DNA of 64,000 nt from contig NZ_BJYS01000004.1 in NCBI RefSeq assembly GCF_007991635.1, positions 62,001-126,000 on the forward strand. The letters are read 5' to 3'. Within the stretch, counting starts at the first letter, position 1. Every line of letters starts with the position of its first letter. The stretch is from Adhaeribacter aerolatus (GTDB lineage: Bacteria; Bacteroidota; Bacteroidia; Cytophagales; Hymenobacteraceae). The notes below the pieces were generated by a model. That model was given only the letters and a program-made list of their open reading frames with translations. It did not search any database and was not told where the DNA came from. Position numbers and translations under genes: made by a program. Shown piece after piece: positions 26,011 through 35,779 of the stretch.

Positions 26011-27219
26011 ATGCAATCTAAATCCCGCCGCGAATTTATTAAATCCTCGCTCCTGGCCTCCAGTTTACTTTTTGTACCAAATTTTCTACAGGCAATAAAT
26101 CACCCCGATAGATTGGCCCGAATAGCAGATGCCAATGGCCGACGGCTGGTGGTGGTACAACTGGGCGGTGGCAACGACGGCCTGAATACCGTAGTGCCTT
26201 ACCAAAACGATATATATTACCGCGCCCGGCCCGGCATAGCCTTGCCTTCTACCAAGTTATTATCGCTGGAAAAAGATTTGGCCTTTAATCCGGTTATGGA
26301 AGGATTAAAAAAATTATTCGACGAAGGGCAAGTAGGAATATTCAACAGCGTAGGTTATCCGAACCCCGATAGGTCCCATTTCCGGTCGATGGATATCTGG
26401 CATACGGGCAGCGACGCCACCGAATACCTGTCTACGGGTTGGCTAGGCCGTTACCTCGATTCTAATTGTGCCGCCTGCGCTACTTCTTTTAACGGCATTG
26501 AGGTAGATGATACCCTGAGCCTGGCCATGAAAGGGCGCTCTAAAAAAGGATTGGCCCTGGAGAATGCCAAAAAATTATACCAAACCGCTTCGGACCCGCT
26601 TTACCAGCATTTACCCCAGCCCGGCAGTACAAACAGCGAGCTGGACTACCTGTATAAAACTGTCATCGAAACGACTGCTTCGGCCGATTATCTGTACCAG
26701 AAAGCTAAAATATACCAATCGAAAACCAGTTATCCGGATTCGCGTTTTTCGCGGAATCTGAAAACCGCCGCCGAGTTAATTTGCTCCGGTGCCGATACCC
26801 GGGTATTCTATGTGTCGCTGCCAGGTTTTGATACCCACGCCAACCAGGTTGGGCAGCAAGGCCGCTTGCTGGGCGAGCTATCGGAAGGCTTATACGCTTT
26901 TGTGCAGGACCTGAAAAGTAAAAACGAATTTAATAATACACTTATTCTGGTATTTTCGGAGTTTGGTCGCCGGGTAAAACAAAATGCCAGCAACGGCACC
27001 GACCATGGTACGGCCAATAACTTGTTTTTGCTGGGCGGCGGCTTAAAAAGAGCAGGCATCCTGAACGAAGCCCCGGATCTAGCTACCCTCGACGAAGGCG
27101 ATTTGCGGCATCAACTGGATTTTCGGAGCGTTTACGCCACTATTCTGGATAATTGGCTAGCTTCAGATGCCGACGCGATTCTGGGTAAAAAATTTAACCG
27201 GCTAACGGGTTTGGTTTAA
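26011..27219 (+). CDS. DUF1501 family protein, Tat-exported
   Basis: 402 residues. The N-terminus SRREFIKSSLLASSLLFV has a twin-arginine motif followed by a hydrophobic stretch, a Tat signal, suggesting export after folding, perhaps with a cofactor. The body has the sulfatase/alkaline-phosphatase-like pattern of DUF1501: VVVQLGGGNDGLNTVVPY, PGFDTHANQ, LVFSEFGRRVKQNASNGTDHG. Substrate unknown. It forms an operon with the DUF1800 gene upstream. Confidence 0.92.
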   Translation: MQSKSRREFIKSSLLASSLLFVPNFLQAINHPDRLARIADANGRRLVVVQLGGGNDGLNTVVPYQNDIYYRARPGIALPSTKLLSLEKDLAFNPVMEGLKKLFDEGQVGIFNSVGYPNPDRSHFRSMDIWHTGSDATEYLSTGWLGRYLDSNCAACATSFNGIEVDDTLSLAMKGRSKKGLALENAKKLYQTASDPLYQHLPQPGSTNSELDYLYKTVIETTASADYLYQKAKIYQSKTSYPDSRFSRNLKTAAELICSGADTRVFYVSLPGFDTHANQVGQQGRLLGELSEGLYAFVQDLKSKNEFNNTLILVFSEFGRRVKQNASNGTDHGTANNLFLLGGGLKRAGILNEAPDLATLDEGDLRHQLDFRSVYATILDNWLASDADAILGKKFNRLTGLV

Positions 27220-27402
27220 GAGCGTTTAGCTTTCGAAACTGTTTAACATTATATAAATTGGTCTAAGCCGCTGCTCTTGTGGTGTGTTTTCCCAGTCTTA
27301 AGTCAAAGCTTTAATAATGGGCGGTGATAACACCACCCATGGCGTTATAGCTGCAAATTCTGATATAATCTGAAACAGGAAGCAACAACTTCTTTCAGAA
27401 TC

Positions 27403-27738
27403 CTATAAAGTAAATATTTTGTTCATCAATACCCATTTCTCGCCAGCTTTGGCCCAGGGTAAAGGTTGCTGAAAGGTGTCCATAAATTTCTCCCACTCCT
27501 GCACCTTGGCATTTGCTGCATCCATCTCGCTTTTCCGCTCAAACGAAAACGCATCATCCGTTTCCATAATCATAAACAAACGGTTACCTGTCCGGAATAT
27601 TTCCATGCTGGTTATGCCACTTTCCCGGATATGCTGCAGGTTTTCGGGCCAGGCATTTTCGCTTTTATGCCAATATTCGTATTCGGCAATCAGAGCCGGA
27701 TCATCTTTTAAATCCAAAGCAAAGAGATATTTCTTCAT
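27403..27738 (-). CDS. L-rhamnose mutarotase (RhaM) family
   Basis: 111 residues, the usual RhaM length. Family marks are the N-terminal strand KKYLFALDLKDD, the His of EYWHKSENAWPENL, ITSMEIFRTGNRLFMIME and WEKFMDTFQQPLPWA near the end. The enzyme interconverts alpha and beta anomers of L-rhamnose or a related sugar. No rhamnose or fucose catabolic genes are adjacent, so the physiological sugar is unsure. It is a single gene convergent with the DUF1501 operon. Confidence 0.88.
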   Translation of the reverse strand: MKKYLFALDLKDDPALIAEYEYWHKSENAWPENLQHIRESGITSMEIFRTGNRLFMIMETDDAFSFERKSEMDAANAKVQEWEKFMDTFQQPLPWAKAGEKWVLMNKIFTL

Positions 27739-27797
27739 GCAAAATACTTTACAAATTAAGATTAAGGAGCATTCTTACCGCAACCGCCTTGGCTTAC

Positions 27798-28727
27798 TTA
27801 AACCAGCCGTGTTCCCTCCGGCTGCAAGGTTTCATTTACCTTCTGAATAAAAATATCGTTGATGCTCGGTATTTTTTCCCGGAAACTGTGCACCTCTACG
27901 TGGGCAATTAAGTAACGCAGCAAGTCGTTGGGGTTGGTGTTATTTTTTAACCGGATAGTGGCCCGGAAAAAACCGTGGTTTTCCGATTGCTCCACTACTT
28001 CAAAATCTGGTGATAAAATCAATAAACGACCTTTGCCTTCTACCAGGTAAGTAGCCGTTTTGTACACATCTTTAATATTTTTTACGGAGCCGTCCAGCAC
28101 TTTCCGCGACCGGTTGATTAAAGCAATATTATCGCAAAGTTCTTCCACCGATTCCATGCGGTGTGTCGAAAAAATAATGGTGCTGCCTTTTTCGCGGAGT
28201 TCCAGAATTTCGTCTTTTACAATATTGGCATTAATAGGATCGAAACCCGAAAAAGGCTCATCCAAAATAATTAATTCGGGTTGGTGGAGCACGGTGGCAA
28301 TAAACTGCACTTTCTGCTGCATCCCTTTCGAGAGGTCCTCCACGTTTTTATTCATCCAGGAACCAATATCAAACTTAGTTGCCCAGCTTTTTATTTTAGC
28401 GGTGGCTTCGGCTTTGTTTATCCCTTTTAGTTGCGAAAGGTATAATAGCTGCTCGCCCACTTTCATTTTTTTATACAGGCCGCGTTCCTCGGGTAAGTAG
28501 CCCATATTTTTAATATGATCGGGCCGCAAGGGCTCTCCTTTAAAAAATATTTCGCCGGTATCAGCACCCGTAATCTGGGTAATAATGCGAATGAGCGAAG
28601 TTTTACCGGCACCGTTAGGACCCAGTAGTCCAAAAATACTTTGGGCGGGAATTTCGAAACTAATGTCCTGCAGGGCCTGGTGGTTAGCATATTGCTTCGA
28701 CACACCTACTACTTTAAGAATACTCAA
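27798..28727 (-). CDS. ABC transporter ATP-binding protein (NatA-like, with C-terminal DUF4162)
   Basis: 309 residues. Walker A is GLLGPNGAGKTS, the signature is LSKGMQQKVQF, Walker B is LIILDEPFSGFDP, and the H-loop is IIFSTHRMES. The C-terminal 80 residues match the DUF4162 add-on of Na+/drug exporter ATPases. The frame has a stop two codons before the TTG at 28727, so a TTG start is forced. The expected permease gene, normally next door, is missing on both sides (rhamnose mutarotase and dnaJ), so the partner must be encoded elsewhere. Confidence 0.92.
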   Translation of the reverse strand: MSILKVVGVSKQYANHQALQDISFEIPAQSIFGLLGPNGAGKTSLIRIITQITGADTGEIFFKGEPLRPDHIKNMGYLPEERGLYKKMKVGEQLLYLSQLKGINKAEATAKIKSWATKFDIGSWMNKNVEDLSKGMQQKVQFIATVLHQPELIILDEPFSGFDPINANIVKDEILELREKGSTIIFSTHRMESVEELCDNIALINRSRKVLDGSVKNIKDVYKTATYLVEGKGRLLILSPDFEVVEQSENHGFFRATIRLKNNTNPNDLLRYLIAHVEVHSFREKIPSINDIFIQKVNETLQPEGTRLV

Positions 28728-28840
28728 GGCTTATCTCGTTAAAAGAATCAAAATTACAGGATAAGTTAGCAACTGCAAGAATAAACCCGAATGGTTTTAA
28801 AACAGGAAATTATTAGACTTCGGAATATTCTGAAAAACAA

Positions 28841-28870
28841 AAGCCACCGGTAAATATTACCGGTGGCTTT
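28841..28870 (-). terminator. Intrinsic terminator downstream of dnaJ
   Basis: aagccaccggtaa pairs with ttaccggtggctt; T-rich runs follow on either strand. It lies 46 bp after the dnaJ stop on the minus strand. Confidence 0.85.
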
Positions 28871-28915
28871 CTTTTTTTCTGCTTAACTTCTTTAATTCTG
28901 TAATACTAAAGAAGC

Positions 28916-30067
28916 TTAAGCAAAATATTCTTTCATTTTCTCGAAGAAGCCTTTTTCGTGCTTGCCCGGGTGCGGTGTAAAATTATCGGAAGTACGAAGT
29001 TTCTCCAGCATGGCCCGTTCTTCGTTGCTCACGTGCTTCGGCGTCCAGACGTTGATATGAATCAACTGGTCGCCTTTGCCGTAGCCGTTAATATCTTTAA
29101 CACCTTTACCGCGTAAGCGCAATATTTTACCACCCTGGGTACCCGGGTCAATCTTAATTTTAACCTTGCCCTCAATAGTCGGTACTTCTATGTTAGCCCC
29201 TAAAGCGGCATCCACGAAGCTGATATATTGGTCAAAAACGACGTTGTTGCCATCGCGTTTTAAGAATGGATGCGGCTCCTCTTCTATCTGAATCAGCAAA
29301 TCGCCGGCTACACCGCCTCTTTCGGGTACGTTGCCTTTGCCACTCATCGATAGTTGCATGCCATCGGCTACGCCGGCCGGCACGTTAATCGAAATTACTT
29401 CTTCTTTCAGTTCGCGACCTTCGCCGTGACAAGCTTCACATTTTTGGCTTACTTTCTGGCCTTCGCCGTCGCAGGTAGGGCAAGTACTTGTAGAAACCAT
29501 TTGGCCCAGCATGGTATTTACTACTTTGCGAACCTGGCCGGAGCCCTGGCAAGTAGTACAGGTTTGCAGCGCCGCTCCGTTTTTAGAACCGTTGCCGCTA
29601 CAAACATTACAAGCCACGTAGCGCTTCACCTTAATTTTTTTCTCTACCCCGTTGGCTACTTCTTCCAGGTTTAGTTTCAGCTTAATGCGCAGGTTAGAAC
29701 CTTTGCGTACCCGCCGGCCACCGGAACGGCCACCACCACCAAAGAAATCGCCAAACGGACTGCCCTGGCCGCCACCGAAAATATCGCCGAACTGCGAGAA
29801 AATATCCTCCATGTTCATGCCGCCGCCGCCAAAGCCGCCACCGTTTACGCCCTGATGACCAAAACGGTCGTAACGGGCACGCTTGTCCTGATCACTCAGC
29901 ACTTCGTAGGCCTCGGCCGCTTCTTTAAATTTATCTTCAGCCGTCGGGTCGTCGGGGTTTTTATCCGGGTGAAACTTGATGGCTATTTTCCGGTAAGCTT
30001 TTTTAATTTCATCGGCGCCGGCACCTTTCTCAACCCCTAATACCTCGTAATAATCTCTTTTTGCCAT
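28916..30067 (-). CDS. dnaJ: Chaperone DnaJ
   Basis: 383 residues. The J domain (1-70) has the HPDKN motif that stimulates DnaK ATPase. A Gly/Phe region (about 75-120) follows, then four zinc-binding repeats ([32 protein letters not shown]; about 150-215) and the C-terminal substrate-binding domains. It follows grpE by 3 bp, so the two are co-expressed as DnaK co-chaperones. dnaK itself is not in the window. Confidence 0.98.
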   Translation of the reverse strand: MAKRDYYEVLGVEKGAGADEIKKAYRKIAIKFHPDKNPDDPTAEDKFKEAAEAYEVLSDQDKRARYDRFGHQGVNGGGFGGGGMNMEDIFSQFGDIFGGGQGSPFGDFFGGGGRSGGRRVRKGSNLRIKLKLNLEEVANGVEKKIKVKRYVACNVCSGNGSKNGAALQTCTTCQGSGQVRKVVNTMLGQMVSTSTCPTCDGEGQKVSQKCEACHGEGRELKEEVISINVPAGVADGMQLSMSGKGNVPERGGVAGDLLIQIEEEPHPFLKRDGNNVVFDQYISFVDAALGANIEVPTIEGKVKIKIDPGTQGGKILRLRGKGVKDINGYGKGDQLIHINVWTPKHVSNEERAMLEKLRTSDNFTPHPGKHEKGFFEKMKEYFA

Positions 30068-30070
30068 GAC

Positions 30071-30637
30071 CTACGCTCCAATTACAACTTTTGCAAACCG
30101 GATAACTTTGTCGTGCAAATAATATCCTTTTTCTACTTCATCAATCACTTTACCCTTTTGGCTTTCGTCGGGAGCCGGAATTTGGGTAATAGCTTCGTGT
30201 ACATCCGCATCAAACGCTGACCCAACGGCTTCCATCGGCTTCAGCCCTTTTTGCTGCAGTATGCTAAATAATTTATTATAAATTAAATCTACTCCCTCTT
30301 TTACAGCGGCCACATCCTGCGCTTGCTCCATAGATTGCCGAGCCCGGTCAAAATCGTCGATAACGGGAAGTAAAGCCACTACCATTTCCTGGTTAGCGGT
30401 TTTAAGCATATCGAGGCGCTCTTTAGAAGTACGGCGCTTATAATTATCAAACTCGGAATAAAGGCGCAGGTATTTATCTTTCATATCGCTCAACTCCTCT
30501 TCCAGCTTCGCCACCGGATCGGTAGCCGCTTCGCCGTGGTCAGGTAAACTATGCTCTTCCACGGTTGAGGTTTCGGTTGACGATGCGTTATTTCCCTGCT
30601 GTTCTTCTTCTGGTAAATTATTTTTATCTGCTGACAT
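30071..30637 (-). CDS. grpE: Nucleotide exchange factor GrpE
   Basis: 188 residues. An acidic, low-complexity N-terminus (1-50) is followed by a long coiled coil (LEEELSDMKDKYLRLYSEFDNYKRRT) and the beta-domain ending in KVIDEVEKGYYLHDKVIRFAKVVIG, the GrpE signature. It releases ADP from DnaK. It is first gene of the grpE-dnaJ operon. Two TGACA repeats lie upstream (30705-30717). Confidence 0.97.
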   Translation of the reverse strand: MSADKNNLPEEEQQGNNASSTETSTVEEHSLPDHGEAATDPVAKLEEELSDMKDKYLRLYSEFDNYKRRTSKERLDMLKTANQEMVVALLPVIDDFDRARQSMEQAQDVAAVKEGVDLIYNKLFSILQQKGLKPMEAVGSAFDADVHEAITQIPAPDESQKGKVIDEVEKGYYLHDKVIRFAKVVIGA

Positions 30638-30704
30638 AGCTTATCTTATTCTCGGTTATACTTGCCAATCTTACTAATCAATTTGTTTGCCAAACCTCTT
30701 TTCG

Positions 30705-30717
30705 TGACAAACTGACA
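30705..30717 (-). promoter_or_regulatory. TGACA direct repeat upstream of grpE
   Basis: tgacaaactgaca on the plus strand reads tgtcagtttgtca toward grpE. Two pentamers 8 bp apart lie 68-80 bp from the start codon. It may be a heat-shock control site; assigned by pattern only. Confidence 0.3.
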
Positions 30718-30721
30718 TTTT

Positions 30722-30890
30722 TTAATGTGTTAATGGTTTAATGTGCTGATGTGCTAATGGTTTAATGTGGTAATTTATAAATGCGAAGATTTGAAAATTA
30801 ACTAAATTAGAAAACTCTCAAATTTGCACATTGTCGAATTATTACATTACCAAATTATCACATCAGCACATTAACTAATTAGCACATTAA
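30722..30890. repeat. Long imperfect inverted repeat of taatgtgct-like units
   Basis: Left arm about 30722-30790 and right arm about 30828-30890 are approximate reverse complements. They share several copies of the unit ttaatgtgctgatgtg and its variants. The repeat fills the gap between the obgE stop and grpE. Confidence 0.6.
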
Positions 30891-30892
30891 AT

Positions 30893-31888
30893 TTATTCTG
30901 CATTTAAAGTTTGCCAGATTAAGTCTTTTAGCTGGACAATATTTTTTTGGGTGATGCTGGAAATAAAAACCGTAGGCAAATCTTTGGGTAAAGTTTTGCG
31001 CATTTCTTTCTCCAGTTCATCATCTATCAGGTCCGTTTTCGTGATGGCTAACAAACGTTGCTTATCCAGTAGTTCCGGATTAAAGGTTTCCAGTTCATTT
31101 AATAATACCCGGTACTCCTCCGCAATATCCGGACTTTCTACCGAAATCATAAACAACAAGATAGAGTTGCGCTCGATGTGCTTCAGAAACCGGATACCTA
31201 AACCCTTTCCCTCCGAAGCCCCCTCGATTATACCCGGAATATCGGCCATTACAAACGATTTGTAATCGCGGTAAGGAACCACGCCCAGATTGGGTACCAA
31301 GGTGGTAAATGGATAATTGGCTATTTTGGGTTTGGCCGCCGACACCACCGACAACAACGTAGATTTACCGGCATTCGGGAAACCAACCAAGCCGACATCG
31401 GCCAGCAATTTTAATTCCAGAATTACCCATTCTTCCTGGCCGGGCTCGCCGGGTTGCGAATAACGGGGCGTTTGGTTCGTAGATGATTTAAAGTGAGCAT
31501 TGCCCAGGCCGCCGCGACCGCCGGGGGTTAATATTTCTATTTGTCCGTCTTCTACTATTTCGGCCATTTTTTCGCCGGTTTCGGCATGGCGGGCAATGGT
31601 CCCAATCGGCACTTCCAGCACTACATCATCGCCATCAGCCCCGGTAGAATGGCTTGCCCCGCCCGATTCGCCGGGTTTGGCAATCACGTGCTTCTGGTAT
31701 TGCAGGTGCAGCAGGGTCCAGAGTTGTTTGTTGCCTTTGAGAATAATGTGGCCGCCGCGTCCGCCGTCGCCGCCATCCGGACCGCCCTTGGCGTTTTTCT
31801 TGTCGCGGTGTAAATGCGAAGAGCCGGGGCCGCCGTGACCGGAGCGGCAGCAAATTTTTACGTAATCAATAAAGTTGGATGAAGCCAT
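30893..31888 (-). CDS. obgE: GTPase ObgE/CgtA
   Basis: 331 residues. The glycine-rich Obg domain (1-158; [33 protein letters not shown]) precedes the G domain. That domain has G1 GFPNAGKST, switch [11 protein letters not shown] and G4 TKTDL. It is an essential ribosome-associated GTPase acting in 50S maturation and stress control. It stops soon after the G domain, without the C-terminal OCT/TGS-like extension found in some Obg proteins. Confidence 0.97.
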   Translation of the reverse strand: MASSNFIDYVKICCRSGHGGPGSSHLHRDKKNAKGGPDGGDGGRGGHIILKGNKQLWTLLHLQYQKHVIAKPGESGGASHSTGADGDDVVLEVPIGTIARHAETGEKMAEIVEDGQIEILTPGGRGGLGNAHFKSSTNQTPRYSQPGEPGQEEWVILELKLLADVGLVGFPNAGKSTLLSVVSAAKPKIANYPFTTLVPNLGVVPYRDYKSFVMADIPGIIEGASEGKGLGIRFLKHIERNSILLFMISVESPDIAEEYRVLLNELETFNPELLDKQRLLAITKTDLIDDELEKEMRKTLPKDLPTVFISSITQKNIVQLKDLIWQTLNAE

Positions 31889-31954
31889 CTTGCGCTGAAA
31901 AATAGAAAAGAGCTAAAATGTTTATCTTTTACTCTTTTTCCTATTTTGGGTTAA

Positions 31955-31986
31955 AAATAAAAACCAGCCTTAAAAACTTGGCTGGC
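31955..31986 (-). terminator. Intrinsic terminator downstream of adk
   Basis: On the minus strand ccagcc and ggctgg (plus positions 31980-31985 and 31964-31969) form a stem followed by a T-rich run. It lies just past the adk stop. Confidence 0.7.
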
Positions 31987-31992
31987 TATAAC

Positions 31993-32586
31993 TTATACAG
32001 TTTTGGGTTGCGTAAGGTAGCTATCGATAATGGCACACGTCTGGTTAAATATTTCTTCTATTTCGCCGATGCCGTTAACCGCGTGGTATTTGCCTTGCTG
32101 GGCGTAAAAACCGGCAACCGGCGCTGTTTTAGTATTATACTCCTGCACCCGCTTCCGCACCAAACTTTCGTCCTGGTCATCGGGCCGGCCCGAAGTCTGG
32201 CCGCGGAGCAGCAACCGCTTGGTGAGTTCTTCTTCGCTTACCTCCAGGGCAATCATGCAGGTAATAGCGGTATCATTTTCGGTCATTAACTGGTCCAGCC
32301 CCTCGGCCTGGGGTACCGTACGCGGAAAGCCATCAAAAATGAAACCAGCCGCTTCTTTATTTTCTTTTAATTTGCTGTCAATCATCCCGATTACCACTTC
32401 GTCGGGTACTAACAAGCCCTGATCCATCAGGGTTTTAGCCCGTAAGCCTAGTTCTGTACCAGCCGCAATCTGCGACCGTAACAAATCGCCGGTAGACAAG
32501 TGAATTAAGTTGTAAGTATCTATTAATTTCTGGCTTTGGGTGCCTTTACCTGCTCCCGGAGGGCCGAACAATACAATATTTAGCAT
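31993..32586 (-). CDS. adk: Adenylate kinase
   Basis: 197 residues. The P-loop is FGPPGAGKGTQSQK. The AMP-binding helix is LSTGDLLRSQIAAG, followed by GFPRTVPQAEGLD and RLLLRGQTSGRPDDQDES. The LID is the short form without a zinc-binding insertion, in line with other Bacteroidota. It makes 2 ADP from ATP + AMP. It lies between obgE and hpt, all on the minus strand. Confidence 0.97.
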   Translation of the reverse strand: MLNIVLFGPPGAGKGTQSQKLIDTYNLIHLSTGDLLRSQIAAGTELGLRAKTLMDQGLLVPDEVVIGMIDSKLKENKEAAGFIFDGFPRTVPQAEGLDQLMTENDTAITCMIALEVSEEELTKRLLLRGQTSGRPDDQDESLVRKRVQEYNTKTAPVAGFYAQQGKYHAVNGIGEIEEIFNQTCAIIDSYLTQPKTV

Positions 32587-32679
32587 ATAGTTTAATAAAT
32601 AAACAGTAAAAGTAAGACTTATCGATATATTTTACTATCACTTAGGCATAAGTTTTAAAATTTTCGAAAATATATCGGG

Positions 32680-33219
32680 CTACACAACTTTATAAATATC
32701 GCGCAGGTTACGACCCAGGCCATTATAATCTAATCCGTAACCCACTACAAAATCGTTCGGAATGGCCATACCAATATATTTTACCTGCAACGGATGCTGC
32801 ACACAATCGGGCTTCAGGAGTAAAGCAGCAATTTCGATGGAAGTCGGCTGGCGGGCGGTCAGGTTTTGCAGCAAGGCATAAACCGTATGGCCGGTATCCA
32901 CAATATCTTCCAGAATAATAATATGCCGATCTTTTATTTCTTCTTTCAGACCTATTACTTCACTTACTTGTCCGGTACTATGCATATCCTGGTAAGATGA
33001 TACCCGCAGAAAAGAAATTTCGCAATCAATGGTGGTTTCCTTCATCAGATCGGAGGCGAACATAAAAGCCCCATTCAGAATAGCCAGAAAAAGCGGCTTC
33101 TTATCTTTATAATCCGCGTTAATCTGGGTTGCCACTTGCTGGATGGCCTCCAGAATTTTATTTTCCGGAATATTTATGGCGAAAGATTTGTCGTGGAGCG
33201 TAATGCGTTTGGGGGCCAT
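32680..33219 (-). CDS. hpt: Hypoxanthine phosphoribosyltransferase
   Basis: 179 residues. The PRPP-binding motif is IIILEDIVDTGHT, and the flexible loop carries LRVSSYQ. The later region KYIGMAIPNDFVVGYGLDYNG contacts the purine and is followed by the conserved R-N-L. It salvages hypoxanthine (and perhaps guanine) to the nucleotide. The gene lies 93 bp upstream of adk on the same strand, consistent with purine metabolism. Confidence 0.95.
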   Translation of the reverse strand: MAPKRITLHDKSFAINIPENKILEAIQQVATQINADYKDKKPLFLAILNGAFMFASDLMKETTIDCEISFLRVSSYQDMHSTGQVSEVIGLKEEIKDRHIIILEDIVDTGHTVYALLQNLTARQPTSIEIAALLLKPDCVQHPLQVKYIGMAIPNDFVVGYGLDYNGLGRNLRDIYKVV

Positions 33220-33308
33220 AGCTGTACGTTAAAGACGGAAAGTTATACCTTAAAACTTGCAATTAAAAACAACCCACGCCATTGCGGCCGAAAAAAGGAT
33301 AAAAAAGA

Positions 33309-33335
33309 AAAGCCCCTCCGGTTCCGGAAGGGCTC
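33309..33335 (-). terminator. Intrinsic terminator downstream of hppA
   Basis: Stem agcccctccgg / ccggaagggct with one bulge, followed on the minus strand by a T-rich run. It starts 21 bp past the hppA stop. Confidence 0.85.
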
Positions 33336-33355
33336 TCTTTTGAATTGATGATTCA

Positions 33356-35572
33356 TTAATGTGCCGCCTGAACGGTAACGACTTCGGTGGTGGCCGTTAA
33401 AGCGGTTGGCTGCACCGATACTTGTTCCACCTTTATGGTATTTACCGGAGCGGTTGGAGCCTGCGTAGTACCGGCTGTATCGGTTACCGCAATGTGAGGC
33501 GCAATAACCAAAGACACAATCGACATTAATTTAATCAGAATATTCATAGAGGGGCCCGATGTATCTTTAAATGGATCCCCCACGGTATCGCCGGTTACCG
33601 AAGCCTTGTGCGCATCGGAGCCTTTATATTCCATTTTGCCGTTAATCATCACCCCTTTTTCAAAAGATTTTTTTGCATTGTCCCAGGCACCACCGGCATT
33701 AGATTGGAACATGGCCATCAAAACACCCGAAACCGTAACGCCAGCTAAAACGCCACCTAGTACTTCCGGACCCATGGTATAACCCACAATAATTGGTACA
33801 ATCAAGGCAATAGCGCCCGGCAGCATCATTTCGCGGATAGCGGCGCGTGTAGAGATAGCTACGCATTTATCGTATTCCGGCTTGCCGGTACCTTCCATAA
33901 TACCCGGTATTTCGCGAAACTGCCGGCGCACTTCTTCTACCATGGCCATAGCTGCCCGGCCTACCGCCGAAATAGCCAATGCCGAGAAAATAAACGGAAT
34001 CATGCCACCCACAAAAAGCCCAGCCAACACCCGGGCATTGCTGATATCAATTACCGTAATATTAGCCGTACCCATAAAAGCCGCAAATAAAGCCAGGGAA
34101 GTAAGCGCCGCTGAAGCAATGGCAAAACCTTTACCAGTAGCAGCCGTGGTATTACCTACAGCATCCAGAATATCGGTCCGTTCGCGCACTTCTTTGGGCA
34201 ATTCGCTCATTTCGGCAATACCACCAGCGTTGTCGGCAATCGGCCCGAAGGCATCAATAGCTAATTGCATGGCTGTGGTTGCCATCATACCGGCCGCCGC
34301 AATGGCCACGCCGTACAAGCCAGCTACTTCGTAAGAAAATATGATACCGGCAGCCAGCACAATAATCGGCATCACCGTCGATTCCATACCCACGGCTAAC
34401 CCGCCAATTACGGTAGTAGCGTGACCGGTGCTGCTTTGGCGCACAATGCTGTTAACCGGCCGCCGGCCCATAGCGGTATAATATTCGGTAATAATACTCA
34501 TGAGGGTACCTACAATTAACCCGATGATAATTGCCCAGAAAACACCCATGCGGGTAAAGTCGAAGCCACGTAAACTCAAGGTTTCGGGCAGCATCCAGTT
34601 AACCAGGAAATAAGAAGCAATAGCGGTTAATACTACCGACGACCAGTTGCCCAGGTTTAAAGCCGCCTGCACGTCGCCGCCTTCTTTTACCCGCACAAAC
34701 AAAGTACCAATCATGGAGAAAATAATACCCATACCCGCAATTACCATGGGCAATAATATTGGTGAAATGCCGCCAAAATTATCCTGCGCTGTAATCTCCC
34801 GGCCCAATACCATGGTAGCCAGAATGGTAGCTACGTAAGAACCAAACAAGTCGGCGCCCATACCGGCCACGTCGCCTACGTTATCGCCTACGTTATCGGC
34901 AATGGTGGCAGGGTTGCGGGGGTCATCTTCCGGGATACCGGCTTCTACTTTACCAACCAGGTCGGCGCCTACATCGGCTGCTTTGGTGTAAATACCACCG
35001 CCTACCCGGGCAAACAAGGCAATACTTTCGGCGCCTAACGAGAACCCGGTTAATACCTCCAGGGCAATTTCCATATCCTCGGCATTGTAGGTATCGCCCA
35101 CAAAAATGGCTTTAAAAATGATAAACAAGCTGCCTAAACCCAACACCGCTAAACCGGCTACGCCCATACCCATTACGGAGCCACCACCAAAAGAAACATC
35201 CAGGGCTTTAGACAAGCTGGTTTTGGCCGCTTGGGCCGTGCGCACGTTGGCTTTGGTAGCGATGCGCATGCCAATAAAACCGGCCAGAGCTGAAAATATT
35301 GCGCCAATTAGAAAAGCAACAACAATAAGGGGATGGGAATTTTCGCCTACAGTACCCAGGTACCCTAAAAACAAACAGGCGATAACCGCAAAATAAGCAA
35401 GTACTTTATATTCGGCTTTGAGAAAAGCCATGGCGCCCTCGGCAATATAACGGGCAATTGTTGACATTTTTTCACTCCCGGCATCTTGCTTGGTTACCCA
35501 GGCAGACTTCACGGCGGTGTACAGCAAAGCAACGATTCCGAAAGCAGGAATTGCGTAAATAATGTTTTCCAT
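33356..35572 (-). CDS. hppA: Membrane-bound, ion-pumping pyrophosphatase
   Basis: 738 residues with about 16 membrane helices. The substrate site motif [18 protein letters not shown] and the second site [29 protein letters not shown] are intact. The Ala in [10 protein letters not shown] is the mark of the potassium-dependent subfamily, whose members pump H+, Na+ or both. The enzyme hydrolyses pyrophosphate and stores energy as an ion gradient. Residues beyond about 690 form a Thr/Val/Ala-rich tail after the last helix, which is longer than usual. It is a single gene with its own terminator. Confidence 0.96.
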   Translation of the reverse strand: MENIIYAIPAFGIVALLYTAVKSAWVTKQDAGSEKMSTIARYIAEGAMAFLKAEYKVLAYFAVIACLFLGYLGTVGENSHPLIVVAFLIGAIFSALAGFIGMRIATKANVRTAQAAKTSLSKALDVSFGGGSVMGMGVAGLAVLGLGSLFIIFKAIFVGDTYNAEDMEIALEVLTGFSLGAESIALFARVGGGIYTKAADVGADLVGKVEAGIPEDDPRNPATIADNVGDNVGDVAGMGADLFGSYVATILATMVLGREITAQDNFGGISPILLPMVIAGMGIIFSMIGTLFVRVKEGGDVQAALNLGNWSSVVLTAIASYFLVNWMLPETLSLRGFDFTRMGVFWAIIIGLIVGTLMSIITEYYTAMGRRPVNSIVRQSSTGHATTVIGGLAVGMESTVMPIIVLAAGIIFSYEVAGLYGVAIAAAGMMATTAMQLAIDAFGPIADNAGGIAEMSELPKEVRERTDILDAVGNTTAATGKGFAIASAALTSLALFAAFMGTANITVIDISNARVLAGLFVGGMIPFIFSALAISAVGRAAMAMVEEVRRQFREIPGIMEGTGKPEYDKCVAISTRAAIREMMLPGAIALIVPIIVGYTMGPEVLGGVLAGVTVSGVLMAMFQSNAGGAWDNAKKSFEKGVMINGKMEYKGSDAHKASVTGDTVGDPFKDTSGPSMNILIKLMSIVSLVIAPHIAVTDTAGTTQAPTAPVNTIKVEQVSVQPTALTATTEVVTVQAAH

Positions 35573-35779
35573 TTAAAGCTTTTTATGATTTTGGATTTAA
35601 AATTTTATAGTGGACGTTTTTAACCTATAATGGGCGTAACATACAAATTAAAATCTTAAAAACAATAGCCCTGGTAACCGCAAAAAAGCTTTTAAATACC
35701 TTAACCCGCATAAATAAATCTCTTTTATTAAAGTTTGAACGAGCAGCAAAACCTAATCTGCAATATTTGAACAGAATTT

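Noticed and set aside
29354-29674. Plus-strand frame opposite dnaJ
   Set aside because: It is a shadow of the zinc-finger region; dnaJ is certain.
30722-30890. Possible CRISPR array from repeated taatgtgct units
   Set aside because: The units vary in sequence and spacing, there are no unique spacers of constant length, the two halves are inverted, and no cas genes are near.
31500-31838. Pro-rich plus-strand frame opposite obgE
   Set aside because: It mirrors the glycine-rich Obg domain on the other strand.
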